A stretch of 23,431 nt of DNA from NCBI GenBank assembly GCA_036897625.1, contig JAYMTA010000881.1:1-23431 (forward strand). The letters run 5' to 3'. This document shows, in pieces, positions 12,595 through 21,714 of this stretch. Source of the stretch: Pelargonium cotyledonis (Eukaryota; Streptophyta; Magnoliopsida; Geraniales; Geraniaceae). The notes under the pieces were generated by a model, which searched no databases, was not told the DNA's origin, and worked only from the letters and a program-made list of their open reading frames with translations. The position numbers and the translations under genes are program-made. Each line of letters starts with the position of its first letter. The stretch's first letter is position 1.

Positions 12595-12646
<52 letters not shown>

Positions 12647-15288
12647 CCCTGTCTGTATATATATCTCTATACCTCTATTGGAACTTGAAGTGAGCATCTT
12701 AAACTACATAACAAATTATTAAAGGCCCTCCATCAAAATAAACCAGACATCCATCCCATTCATTTTGCAACAGGAAGATTATTACTACATTGTCAAATAA
12801 AACACTGTTATATGTAAGACAACACTACATCTATAGATTGTACTTCAGACTATTACTTCTTTTTTGTTTTTTTGAAACCTTCAGACTATTACTTAATATC
12901 TAAGTTGAAATAACAGCTCAAAAGAAAAAGAAGCAAACAAGATATTGACGTCTAATATATAGAGCATCTGTTGAATTAATAAGAGGGTCAGCTTAATTGT
13001 CCACATTCTTTCAAAGATCCAGAGGATAAATAATGGTTCCAAATAATATTTTAAAAAAAAAAAAACCCTAACGATCCCTTGGCAACTTAAGTACTCTTGA
13101 GAAAGCAAACTGAGTTATGCTTCACAAAAAAAAAAGTTAGTGTCATGCTAAGCATAAAATGAGACAATCTCATGTGAGTTGAGCACACTTAATACTCAAT
13201 ATATGTGACTCTCCAACCAAAAATGAATGCACCACAAGACATGCTAGGGTTCATTTTCACATAAAATATGGTATTAATTTAACACATAACCTCAACCATT
13301 GGCCATCAGTTTACCATTTGGATTTGAACACTATACTGCATGAAGCTGTTACCAATCTTTATACAAGGTGCAAAAATAGCTTTGTGAATTGCAGTTCCAG
13401 AATAAACAATTCAATGTCAGTGAAATGTCAAATTCAGAATCTCTGATGCAAAAGGATTTACTATGAAAATGCAAGTGATGAGTTCCAATGTCAGTATATA
13501 ACATGTCATCTTAACCTTTCAGGGAAAAAGAAAACATAGTATATTGCAAGCCATGAACTGAAGAAGAAAAAGCTTCCAACAGTAGCATACAAAGGTCAAT
13601 CACAGCAGCAGAAGCTTATTATTATAGTATTACTATATATATTATTATAACTCATAAAAAAAGTCACCCCTTCTATGAACAAAATGTACAGCTTTCACAA
13701 CATGGGATCACAAAATTCTCAACCATATCCAAATCATAGAAAAAGCAAGAGCAAGCCATTGGCCTGCACAACCTGAATCCAAGACTTTCGAGACACTTTC
13801 AATTCTAGGGTTTGGGTTATTTTCTTTGTTTGTATGTATAATTGCTACCTTATGATTATTATTCAACAAGTCTTATTGTGTCTGTTGTTTATCAGAAACT
13901 CAAGAAAAGGACAGAGACTAGAGGTTTTGAAATAAGAGTAGATCATGACAGTTGCTTTGAATGTCAAATTTGCACCATGAACAGCATAAACTAGCTAGCT
14001 TCAACTGTGATATAGCTCGGATCAAACAACAGAACTGAAGAAATTTCAATAAAAAAAAGGTTCAACAAAAAATTAGAGAAATTAGAGCAACTGACCGGAG
14101 ATGGAGATCGTACTGGTGCAGAGATTGCTGAGTTGCAACTCGATCTTGTTCAAGAAGGAGTTGGCCTCGTCCAAAGGCCTTGCTAGATCAGATTTATACT
14201 TGACCAACATATCACAGTACACTTCCTGTATTTAAGCGGAGAAATGAAAATTCATGTAACCGAGATAAAATAATCTTCGAAATTGAATAAAAGGAAACTT
14301 GGAGGAAAAGAAAGAGAGTGACGGACCATGAACTGATCAAGCTCAGGATCTGCTCCCAAGCAAGACGACACAGCGTCCCGCTTGTACAGTTCGCTATCTC
14401 GTCGGATTTCGTCCAACAAGCTTGCAATTTCCAGAGGCGCCCCAACCTGCTAGTAACAAAATCATCAACAAACAAAAAAAGCTTCAGAAAGTGAAATTTC
14501 TCAGTATCACTGAAGCTTTCCAAAGTAAGTGTTTGTTTCCCGAGAAAATAGAAATTAAACAAGAAAAACAAGTCTATATTAGGTTGAAATGAAAAACTGA
14601 GAAGACAAACAAATGAAGAACCGGTTACTGCTATAGCGGTGTATGTGTTTTTCCTCTTCTAGGTGCTGCATACTGTATTCGTCTGGAGAGAGAGTACTGA
14701 CACACTCACAGTATATTTGCTAGAACCCAAACCCAAAGCAACAACAGTGGAAGAAGGAAAAAAAAAAATTATGCAATAATTGCGCTAGATTATTCACAGC
14801 CAACTGCGTTTCGTGTTTCAGTTTACTCTCCACGCAAAACACTACGCACTTGCACCACAAATTTTGATTTCGTTTTTCGTTTTTTGTTTTTCAGTTTTCA
14901 CCTTCTGGCAATCGATATAGGCTTGGAGCAGGCGCGGATACGACGGATGCGATGCGATTTTCGCCTTGATCACGCTGCACACGTGATCCTCCTCTTCCTC
15001 TACTCCTCCTACACCTACTCCCACTCCGCCTCCTCCGCCGTGAAAATCGGGCGTGAAAGAGCCGGCCTCGGATACCGCGGACGCCAGGTCCACCTCGTCG
15101 GATCCGAACATCGGGATGCTACTCTGATGGTGATGGTGATCCCGAAACGCGCCGGCGGCGCCAGATGACGGGAAGAGCATGTTCTGGTAATCGGACGACG
15201 GCAGCATCATCATCAGATTGTCCGGCGACATCAACGCCTTCTCCGACAGCTCCTCCGTCGTCCGAAACACTTCGTACATTTCATCCAT
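8941..15288 (-). CDS. KNAT6/KNAT2-like: Class I KNOX (TALE homeodomain) transcription factor, KNAT2/KNAT6 type, 345 aa
   Basis: Five exons on the minus strand: 15288-14902, 14446-14327, 14225-14096, 9429-9188, 9099-8941. All introns are GT-AG; the joined frame is 1038 nt. Parts in order: a low-complexity N-terminus with His (51-54) and Gly/Val (84-95) runs; KNOX1 from about 105 to 148 ([20 protein letters not shown], then [11 protein letters not shown]); KNOX2 from about 160 to 205 ([30 protein letters not shown]); an acidic linker with EEE (221-223); the ELK region (about 240-262, [17 protein letters not shown]); and a TALE homeodomain with the PYP insertion at 290-292 and recognition helix [10 protein letters not shown] (314-323). 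DLKDILL rather than ELKDHLL in the ELK region, and the FFTED tail, place it with KNAT2/KNAT6 rather than STM or BP. These proteins pair with BELL partners in the nucleus and act in meristem boundary and organ separation. The start is chosen at MDEMYEVF; an in-frame ATG 17 codons upstream (15339) is possible but less like relatives. Confidence 0.93.
9804..10462. promoter_or_regulatory. Cluster of TCP-like GGNCC motifs in KNOX intron 3
   Basis: Motifs in one 660-bp block: GGTCCAC (9804-9810), GTGGACCC (9925-9932, exact class II consensus GTGGNCCC), TAGACCCC (9961-9968), GTGGGGTCCC (10213-10222), GGGTCC (about 10327-10332), the palindrome CTGGGTCCCAG (10354-10364) and GTGGGTCTCC (10453-10462). 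CIN-TCP factors are known repressors of class I KNOX genes. The motifs are seen directly; binding is inferred. The block stands out against an otherwise AT-rich intron. Confidence 0.35.
10878..10941 (+). mobile_element. 32-bp poly(A)-tailed insert with 16-bp target duplication
   Basis: ATAGGTGCTCTAAGAT (10878-10893) and ATAGGGGCTCTAAGAT (10926-10941) are 16-bp direct repeats differing at one base. Between them lies ACTTACCGCTTGCTTATC followed by a run of A. A 15-A tract directly before a second target copy is the mark of LINE-type target-primed insertion. The insert would be an extremely 5'-truncated SINE or LINE end. Slippage duplication is the alternative. Confidence 0.6.
11954..11977. repeat. 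AAT trinucleotide microsatellite in KNOX intron 3
   Basis: About eight uninterrupted AAT/ATA units followed by CATCACC. A likely length-polymorphic marker; no function is implied. Confidence 0.9.
12598..12649. repeat. TC microsatellite (about 21 units) with CA extension in KNOX intron 3
   Basis: An uninterrupted TC run from 12598 to about 12639 continues into CACACACAC. On the transcribed (minus) strand it reads as GA repeats, a possible GAGA-factor (BBR/BPC) target. BPC proteins bind GA-repeats in class I KNOX loci in Arabidopsis; relevance here is inferred. Confidence 0.92.
12843..12894 (-). mobile_element. 20-bp T-rich insert flanked by exact 16-bp direct repeats
   Basis: CTTCAGACTATTACTT occurs identically at 12843-12858 and 12879-12894. 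The 20 bp between are CTTTTTTGTTTTTTTGAAAC, which read on the minus strand as an A-rich tail. This is the same signature as the insert at 10878-10941, in the opposite orientation: a tiny retroposed end with target duplication, or a partial tandem duplication. Confidence 0.5.
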
Positions 15289-15437
15289 GTCGACGCCGAT
15301 CGAGCTTTTTCTTCTTCTCGTACAAAACACAGTGAACAAACAGAGAAAAAAGCGATAGAGCTGAGCAATTAATAATAAAAAATTGTTAAGAGAATTTTCA
15401 TTTTTGCAGAATAAAAAAGACTAATAAATAATTTTGG

Positions 15438-15443
15438 TTTATA
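15438..15443 (-). promoter_or_regulatory. Candidate proximal TATA box of the KNOX gene
   Basis: TATAAA on the minus strand, 150 bp before the start codon, would start transcription near 15410 and give a 5'UTR of about 120 nt. The alternative is that this stretch is intronic: TTATTATTAATTGCTCAG ending at 15361 is a plausible splice acceptor for a far-upstream first exon. Confidence 0.4.
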
Positions 15444-15553
15444 TTAAATTATAAAGATGGAATTTGGCTGGAATTGGAGGAGCAAGAGAGGGCCAGTAAG
15501 TGGTGTTGGAGAGAGTGATTTTTGGCCAACATACAATATAACAACAAATCAAA

Positions 15554-15596
15554 ATGTGAGGCTCAAAAAAAAAAATAAAAAATATGTGGGGCTCAA
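15554..15596. mobile_element. 17-bp A-rich insert flanked by 13-bp direct repeats
   Basis: ATGTGAGGCTCAA (15554-15566) and ATGTGGGGCTCAA (15584-15596) differ at one base. They flank a run of A with a single internal T and a T at the end. It is the third example in this locus of a short A-rich block between near-identical direct repeats. Confidence 0.45.
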
Positions 15597-15599
15597 GAC

Positions 15600-18445
15600 T
15601 TGAGGAGGACACACTTTAATAATTACTATTATTTTTTAGCATTTGTTTAATTCTTACTTCTTCTTTTTTTTTTCTCAATTAATTATGGGAGTTTTTTACT
15701 AGTTTAGAAATGGGACATGAAATTTTCTGTTTTGGGGCAACAAGTACCATTTATGAATTGAAAAATGGGATATGCTAGATAAAGCTCTAGTGGCCCCCCT
15801 TCTCTTCAAACATATAATTTTTTTTTTTTTTTTGTATCATTTTCTTGTAAATCTTTCAAAGGAATGAAGCAAGATCTCAATCTAGGAGGAATCTAATTAT
15901 TTTCATTTCATTCACCCAATTATCACAAAATCCTACCATGTTTGTGTACATAGATATTAAATTTTTCAAAAGTAAAAATTCAAATCAACCGAATGATATG
16001 ATAAGGGCAAGATATAATTAAGCAAAACACAATCGAATTTAATTGTAAACTAGTAGATAAATAGAAATTTAGATGGTGTCGCAATCTAATTTATTTCGAT
16101 TCGAATTAATAAACAGTCGTTGAACTTTGATTCTAGTTAACTTCAAATATTAATTAAATTGTTTTAAAATCAAACTGAATTTTAGTATACATGCATTCGA
16201 ATCAAAATTATTAACTCTTATCGCTCATAATTATTAAACTCTAGTGAAATATAATTTTGCTAATCATAATTTCGTATGTTTAATATACATTTTGTTTTCT
16301 TTCTTCTTTGTATATTTAAAATCAAAATCAACATGTATTGCTCGAATAATTTCTAATTATATAGCTTTTTTAAGTAGTGTCCGGTTCTTTTTCTAATTCA
16401 CCTTGAATAGGAAAAAAGAAAACATTCCCTTCTCTTACTTAAAATGATCATGTCTGTTTTGAGTGAACTACATTTTCATTTTTTTTTTCATATTTACTGA
16501 TATTATATACAGTACTTTTATAATATATAAATAAGATGATAAAAGAAAATAATTTTTATTTTGAATCAAAATAAATCATTTTTATTTCACCTTGTACAAA
16601 CAACATAGGTGAACAAGGAACAATTAGCTGCAACTTTTTATTAAAAACTTACCTCCAACATAATGCAATATATATAATGATTATCGTGCAAGAAAAAGTT
16701 GCAACCCGCTTGGAGTGAGGTGAGAAATACCCGCTCACGATGAAAATGAAAATAGAAACAAATGTAGTCCACACGAGGGAACATGAACAATGACAAGATT
16801 GACATTCCACACCTCGCGACCATTCTTATTCGTATACCTAGCTAAAATTAAATAATTTAACGATAATGTTGTTGATTTATAATTTAAGTACACAATCCAT
16901 TTAGATTTTAATGCATTGATAAATAGAGATAAAGTTGTATTTAAAACAAAATAATATTTAAGAGAATTATGTTACACAACACGTGCTAAATTTTTATTTT
17001 CCCATAAAAATTAATCAGTCTGAATACTCTAACTATATAAATGTATTGCTTGCAATTTTGCAATTTCTTAAATAAATAAACTTCCTAAATAAAACCTTTA
17101 AATTTTAACTTTTGTTCCAGATAGATATCTTGAATCAAACACCTCTTGTTCTAAGCTACTTTAAATTTATAATTGTAACTTTAGGCTATTCTCAACTTTC
17201 CGTTAAAATTAACCAACGGCTTGACACTAAGATGAAAAATTAAAAATAACCCAAAATTACAATTATAAATTCAAAAACCTTTTAATAAAATATATTTAGT
17301 TCAAAGTAATTATCTGATATTTCTCGCTGGTTTAAACTCTACATCTCTCTTTTTCCTTCACAAGTAAGCATTAAAAATCTCACCCTCAAGCTGTGAGGCA
17401 TAAAATTATGTAGGTGATGCTCTACTTTCTTGTGATTTGACCCCATGAAAAGAAAACAGATTCACTTTGTTGGTTATAAAGTACATTGACAGAGCAAAAA
17501 CTAAATAATTAACATCCATTTAACTGTGGTTACTTCCCTTTTCTTTTCTTTTTTTTTTTTTTTAAATATACCTCAATAATTAACTTGTAAAATATGTTGA
17601 TCCCCAAAAAAATAAAAGACAATTGATTTGTTCTTCAATCTTCATATTCTCAACTTATTGAAAGATATATAAAGTGCTAATCCAAAACTTATAACCATTA
17701 ATTAAACTATTTTACCCACTAAGTTCTTAGAAATCAAACAGCATGATATGATCATTATTTTTATCAAATATATTTGCAGTGAATATGATTATTTCATATA
17801 TTAAAATTAAACAGTGTTTGGATATATCAACCAAAAACATTATGAGATAGTCTACCAATTATTTTCTAAGACTAATACTCAATTAAGCACACCTTAATTC
17901 ACCAGTTATCAAATTTGATATTGAAGTTCAAAATTAAGTTTGAACAAATTAAAATTTTATTATGATACAAAATAATTTTTTTTGTGCAAAACATATTATA
18001 CATTTGATGTTAATTTGATTTAATTAAGTACGCATAAAATTATTGATATTCATGTCATAATCGCTAATGTTTCATCTCATACATTTTTATGTGAATCATT
18101 AAACAAAACTTGGTTGTCTTTGCACACATATCTCCATCTTCTTATTGTATTTTTTTTAATCCATGAAATGATGTTTGATTGTTTAAACCTTTATGAATCA
18201 CTTAAACTTCGAAGATATTTAACTAATACTACTCGAATACATTCACTTAATTAAGTTAAATTTTGTAAATTTCATTGAATGACTTGTTTATTTTCTCTAT
18301 ACATACAACAACAAAATATTGTTCCAAAATAGCTATTCACTTCCTCTTTTGGTAAGAATATTTATTTTTTATCAATTGAGTTACACTATACAAATAGCTA
18401 CACATGTCTAATTTATAAGACAAATAGAATATTTATTTGTAATTA
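15600..18445. other. AT-rich intergenic DNA upstream of the KNOX gene
   Basis: No open frame of family-like content, RNA gene or long terminal repeat was seen. Homopolymer T or A tracts occur near 15820 and 17548, and one short inverted repeat lies at 17160-17275 (separate entry). The region may hold KNOX enhancers but none can be pointed to from sequence alone. Confidence 0.6.
17160..17275. repeat. Short foldback repeat, 31-bp arms
   Basis: Arm 17160-17190 (TTTAAATTTATAATTGTAAC...) pairs with the reverse complement of 17245-17275 at 27 of 31 positions, around a 54-bp loop containing CCGTTAAAATTAACCAACGG. All four differences are transitions. It is probably the core of a degraded MITE; no clear target duplication was found. 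Confidence 0.6.
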
Positions 18446-18845
18446 TATTTATAAGGAAAAAGTCTCAATTTGGTCATCGAACTTTAATGTTTTGTCCCAT
18501 TTTGGTGCATGAACTTTTTTTTAACCAACATATAGTCTCTGAACTTTCGTGTTTGGCCTCAATTTAGTCCCTGAACTTTGTTTTGACTTGAAATGGTTCC
18601 TGAACTTTCACATATTGACCCAAAATGGTCTTTACCATTAGAGGTTATATCAAAAGTTCAGGGATCAAACTAGGTCTTTATGTGAAAGTTCAGAGACCAT
18701 TTCGGAGCAAAACAAAGTTCAATGACCAGATTAGGACGAAACATGAAAGTTCAAGAACTATTTTTGATTAAAAAAAATTTATGGACTAAATTAGAACAAA
18801 ACATTAAAGTCGAGAGACCAAATTGAGACTTTTTCCTATTTATAA
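18446..18845. mobile_element. 382-bp foldback MITE (Mutator-like) with exact 9-bp target duplication
   Basis: The element spans 18455-18836. It starts GGAAAAAGTCTCAATTTGGT and ends in the inverted match (AATTGAGACTTTTTCC); nearly its whole length folds back in arms of about 185 bp. It is flanked by TATTTATAA at 18446-18454 and again at 18837-18845. A 9-bp duplication points to the Mutator superfamily. Each arm carries GAACTTT every 29-32 bp (starts 18479, 18511, 18541, 18573, 18602; inverted AAAGTTC at 18653, 18685, 18714, 18746). There is no coding capacity, so it would need a transposase from elsewhere. Confidence 0.9.
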
Positions 18846-19352
18846 TCATTGAAATGTTAGGACACATCAATATTATAAGAATTTATATCAAATAAGTATT
18901 AACATACCTAATTTAAATTTGTGACGATGTTGTCCTCACAAAATGAGAAAAAAAACATGGGATTGAATTGTATGAAAATATTCCGAAATAAGAAAAACAG
19001 AGGGAGCCGCAAAAGAAATAAAGTAGCTTATCTCAATATAATATTGTGTGACCATATCTAACAAATCATTCATCAATGTTGATCATCATCAGAATCATAT
19101 ATGTTAGCTATTAGTCACAGTCACGAACACTTTGTTTCTCTTACAACGGCACTACCAAATTCAAAGCCACTCTTCACCGTTCATGAATGTATAAACAGTA
19201 TACATGATAGGATCTTATTGGGCTTCATTGACTACAATATATAAATAATAAATATATTCCAGTTCTAATTATATATCTTCATATGTAATAGTATTACGTT
19301 TTTAGACTAATTTTCTTATCCTTAAAACTATTCTTTCACTGACCAACCCACA
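18846..19352. other. AT-rich spacer, no feature seen
   Basis: No convincing frame, RNA gene or repeat boundary was recognised between the MITE and the degenerate CGGGTT-type repeat. Confidence 0.5.
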
Positions 19353-20040
19353 TAAGAGGTGTCAAAAGTTCGGGTTGGATTAGGATCGAGATTTAAAGAT
19401 AAGATAACATTATATTGTGAGTATATCCGACTTGATTTTGTCGAGTTCATAAGTTCATCCCCGAACCGCCAACATCGGATTGGATTATGGGTACCCTATG
19501 GGTCGTATTGATTTTATCAACTATACCCTCCATGGATTAGTATATTTAAAAAATTAATTATTTATTGAGTACTACCTCTAAAACTTGAATTTGAATGAGC
19601 AGATATTGAACAAGCGGTAATAACCGACAATATTATCAACTCCTCCTATATATATATAAAACTAATTTTGTCTATTAACTATGAAAAAGTCACTTGACTC
19701 ATTGAACTTGAGAGGTCAAACTAATCTTAGACAAATTCGCGCATTTCACACCTACAACTTGAAAATTCAATCCAAATTTATAACATGTACTTATTTCATG
19801 TTGAGTTCGGATAATTAGACTTTTCCGACACGTTTTGAATAACTTTACTTTCAAGTACAAATAGCTTAACATATAAAACAACTCATTTCTCAAATTGGGT
19901 TAAAGAAATGGACATAAACCTGCTCATTATACATGTACTCGATCCAAATACACGTTATGCTCTCATTTCAAATCGAACTCGAAATATACTTTTCAAACCC
20001 GAGATCAAGTAACCTTGCCCAAACCCGCATAGCAAGCTCT
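19353..20040. repeat. Possible degraded CGGGTT-type dispersed repeat
   Basis: The left end reads AGGTGTCAAAAGTTCGGGTTGG and the right end TTGCCCAAACCCGCATAGC. Between are many scattered CGAG, CCGAAC and ACCCG words in an AT-rich background, and stop codons in all frames. GGTGTCAAAA...CGGGT openings with ACCCG endings are common in dispersed plant repeats. Boundaries are uncertain and no target duplication was found. Confidence 0.3.
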
Positions 20041-20326
20041 AGTTCATATACTGTCGTTTCGTGTACATAGGTGTAATCAAAATACGTAATCATGAGACCA
20101 GCTGAGCTAAAGCTCTAGCTCCACAAGAACAAAACCAGCTGTGTGTGCACTGTGCTCACTAGGTTTCTCATGTTCGTGTGTGTTGTAGTACATAGCTAGT
20201 TACTATGTGCGTGTCTGTGTGTCATTGCGTTACTGTTCGATTGAACTGATTGATGGACGGATGGATTGATTTATCATCATTACGGATCGGTTTGTCATAT
20301 CATATCACGCACAATAACCCATCCAA

Positions 20327-20364
20327 AGCCGTTGGATTGGGTTTCAAGAACCCATCCAACGGCT
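20327..20364. repeat. Compact hairpin with 16-17 bp stem
   Basis: AGCCGTTGGATTGGGTT (20327-20343) is the reverse complement of AACCCATCCAACGGCT (20349-20364) apart from one missing base, around a 5-base loop. A further AACCCATCCAA direct copy lies just to the left (20316-20326), allowing a competing fold. The stem is too short for a typical plant microRNA precursor, and no known microRNA was recognised. Confidence 0.75.
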
Positions 20365-20525
20365 GGAAAAAGCTGAAAATAGTATGTGGCTATGTGGGAG
20401 CTTTACTTTAGGTGCAGCTAGGAGTAGCCATGTCAATGAGCACTTGTTGGATTGGAGACAAGCAAATCAAAGCAAAGCAAAAAGAACCCAAACAAGCAAT
20501 CTTGCGAAGAAGAAAACGTACATAC

Positions 20526-20716
20526 CTGTATTGTGATTACTGCACAGAGACAGAGAGATATTGAAGATCACACACCACACCGCAACATTTCTGCTTCTGC
20601 GCTCTGACACCACCATATCAAATCAACTCAGGAGACGACATTGGCTTGTGTAGTGCATGCTATATGGGATGAGAGATTTGAGAGAGCTTGTTAAGCAGGC
20701 TATGGAGATATATATA
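20526..20716 (-). promoter_or_regulatory. Minus-strand TATA box and putative spliced first exon
   Basis: On the minus strand TATATATAT (20708-20716) is followed by about 160 nt of CT-rich sequence starting near 20685. It ends in the consensus donor CAG|GTATGT, with the exon end at 20526 and the GT at 20525-20524. The exon has no long frame; a 7-codon frame starts at CAATGTCG. It could be a noncoding first exon of the KNOX gene joined to an acceptor near 15361, or the first exon of a separate non-coding RNA. Upstream, 20802-20836 is an AAG-repeat tract. Purely sequence-based. Confidence 0.35.
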
Positions 20717-20801
20717 GGAGGCTAAGGAAAAGGATATGGAGTTGACATGGCCATTAGTTATGGGTTATGGCAAGGAGAAGAGTACCAAAACTAGAGAAGA
20801 A

Positions 20802-20836
20802 AAAGAAGAAGAAGAAGAAGAAGAAGAAGAAGAAGA
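20802..20836. repeat. AAG microsatellite (about 11 units)
   Basis: An uninterrupted AAG run; on the minus strand it reads as CTT repeats about 90 bp upstream of the TATA box at 20708. CTT-rich tracts are frequent near plant promoters. Confidence 0.9.
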
Positions 20837-20839
20837 TGA

Positions 20840-21143
20840 CCATTTGGTTCGCACATCTGCACAGGTCATATATAGTATAATTTTGGAGTCATGAGTAGAG
20901 ACTCGGTCAAATGAACGAGAAGATGACTGATAAACGGTTTAATTAATAAAATTATAACGTTTAGTTTTTTTGAGTTCAGGTGACGCTTAATTTAATTCTA
21001 ATAAACTTGTGAGAACGAAATATTCGTTCACTCGTTCAAATTCATTTTCTTTGTTTTCCGATAGAGTACCAATGTTTTGTTATTGATAATTTTGCTTAGT
21101 TAGGTAACATTACTTTGTATAGAAAGTAGATGGCAAGTTGAAA
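20840..21143. other. AT-rich spacer, no feature seen
   Basis: No frame, repeat or RNA gene was recognised in this stretch. Confidence 0.5.
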
Positions 21144-21714
21144 GTGAGATTTTGTTTGGTAAGATATAATTATTAAATAGAGTTTTATACAAAAGTTTGT
21201 TTGATGAAAATAGAGACTAAAATACATCAATAATATATCATCTAAAGTCAATCAGTTAGTGTGTCAATAACAAATGTTTATTTAGTTAGGCTAATCCAAA
21301 TATTCTCAGGAAACTCCCCACCTCCTACACAAATTTACTACTGTAAGAAGGCAGGCACAAGGTATTTTTTATAAACTCACATTCTCTCTCTCACTCTTAA
21401 AATGAGTATCATGTTTCTTTTGCATTTTTGTCTCAAAATGAGTATCTTGTTTTTCTTTTTAGTAAATTAGTTATGTATTAATTGTCAATAATATTCTTAT
21501 AAAAAGTTAGTTAGGATCTCTCAACGCATGATCATGAGAATACAATAGTAAACATACCACACTAACTAATTTCTTCTTAATTTTTCTTAAAATAGAAAAA
21601 AAAATACTCATTTTGGACCGAAAAAAATATTTTCTTTTGAAGTTGTTTATTTATCCTACATGAGACCTCTATAAAAAAAGAATATAGTGTCACCAAACAA
21701 GCTCTTACTCTCAC
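21144..21714. mobile_element. Possible degraded TIR element (about 570 bp)
   Basis: The left end GTGAGATTTTGTTTGGTAAG resembles the reverse complement of the right end (GTGAGAGTAAGAGCTTGTTTGGTGACAC read on the minus strand) with an 8-base gap. The match continues weakly inward (TATAATTATT...ATAGAG). Internally AAAATGAGTATC occurs twice (about 21400 and 21435) and inverted once near 21605. TTGTTTGG-type termini are common in plant MITEs. No clean target duplication was found. Confidence 0.35.

Larger units (their letters stand above)
9430..14095 (-). other. Giant third intron of the KNOX gene (4666 bp)
   Basis: This intron splits the coding sequence between the KNOX2 region and the ELK/homeodomain exons, the same position as the long intron III in maize knotted1 and other class I genes, where insertions misregulate expression. 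It contains the TC, AAT and poly(A)/poly(T) tracts listed separately and a GC-richer block at about 9720-10760. No gene is found inside it; frames of 60-110 codons on both strands show no family-like content. Confidence 0.85.

Noticed and set aside
14884-15168. Plus-strand frame of 94 codons
   Set aside because: Antisense shadow of KNOX exon 1; the minus-strand reading has clear KNOX1 domain content.
15289-15339. Upstream in-frame ATG adding 17 residues to the KNOX protein
   Set aside because: The extension (MFTVFCTRRRKSSIGVD) has no counterpart in KNAT2/KNAT6, whose start aligns with MDEMYEVF; also part of it lies in the probable 5'UTR.
20101-20525. MicroRNA gene in the presumed transcript
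   Set aside because: I compared the stretch on both strands with the conserved plant microRNAs I know and found none; the only clear hairpin is too short.
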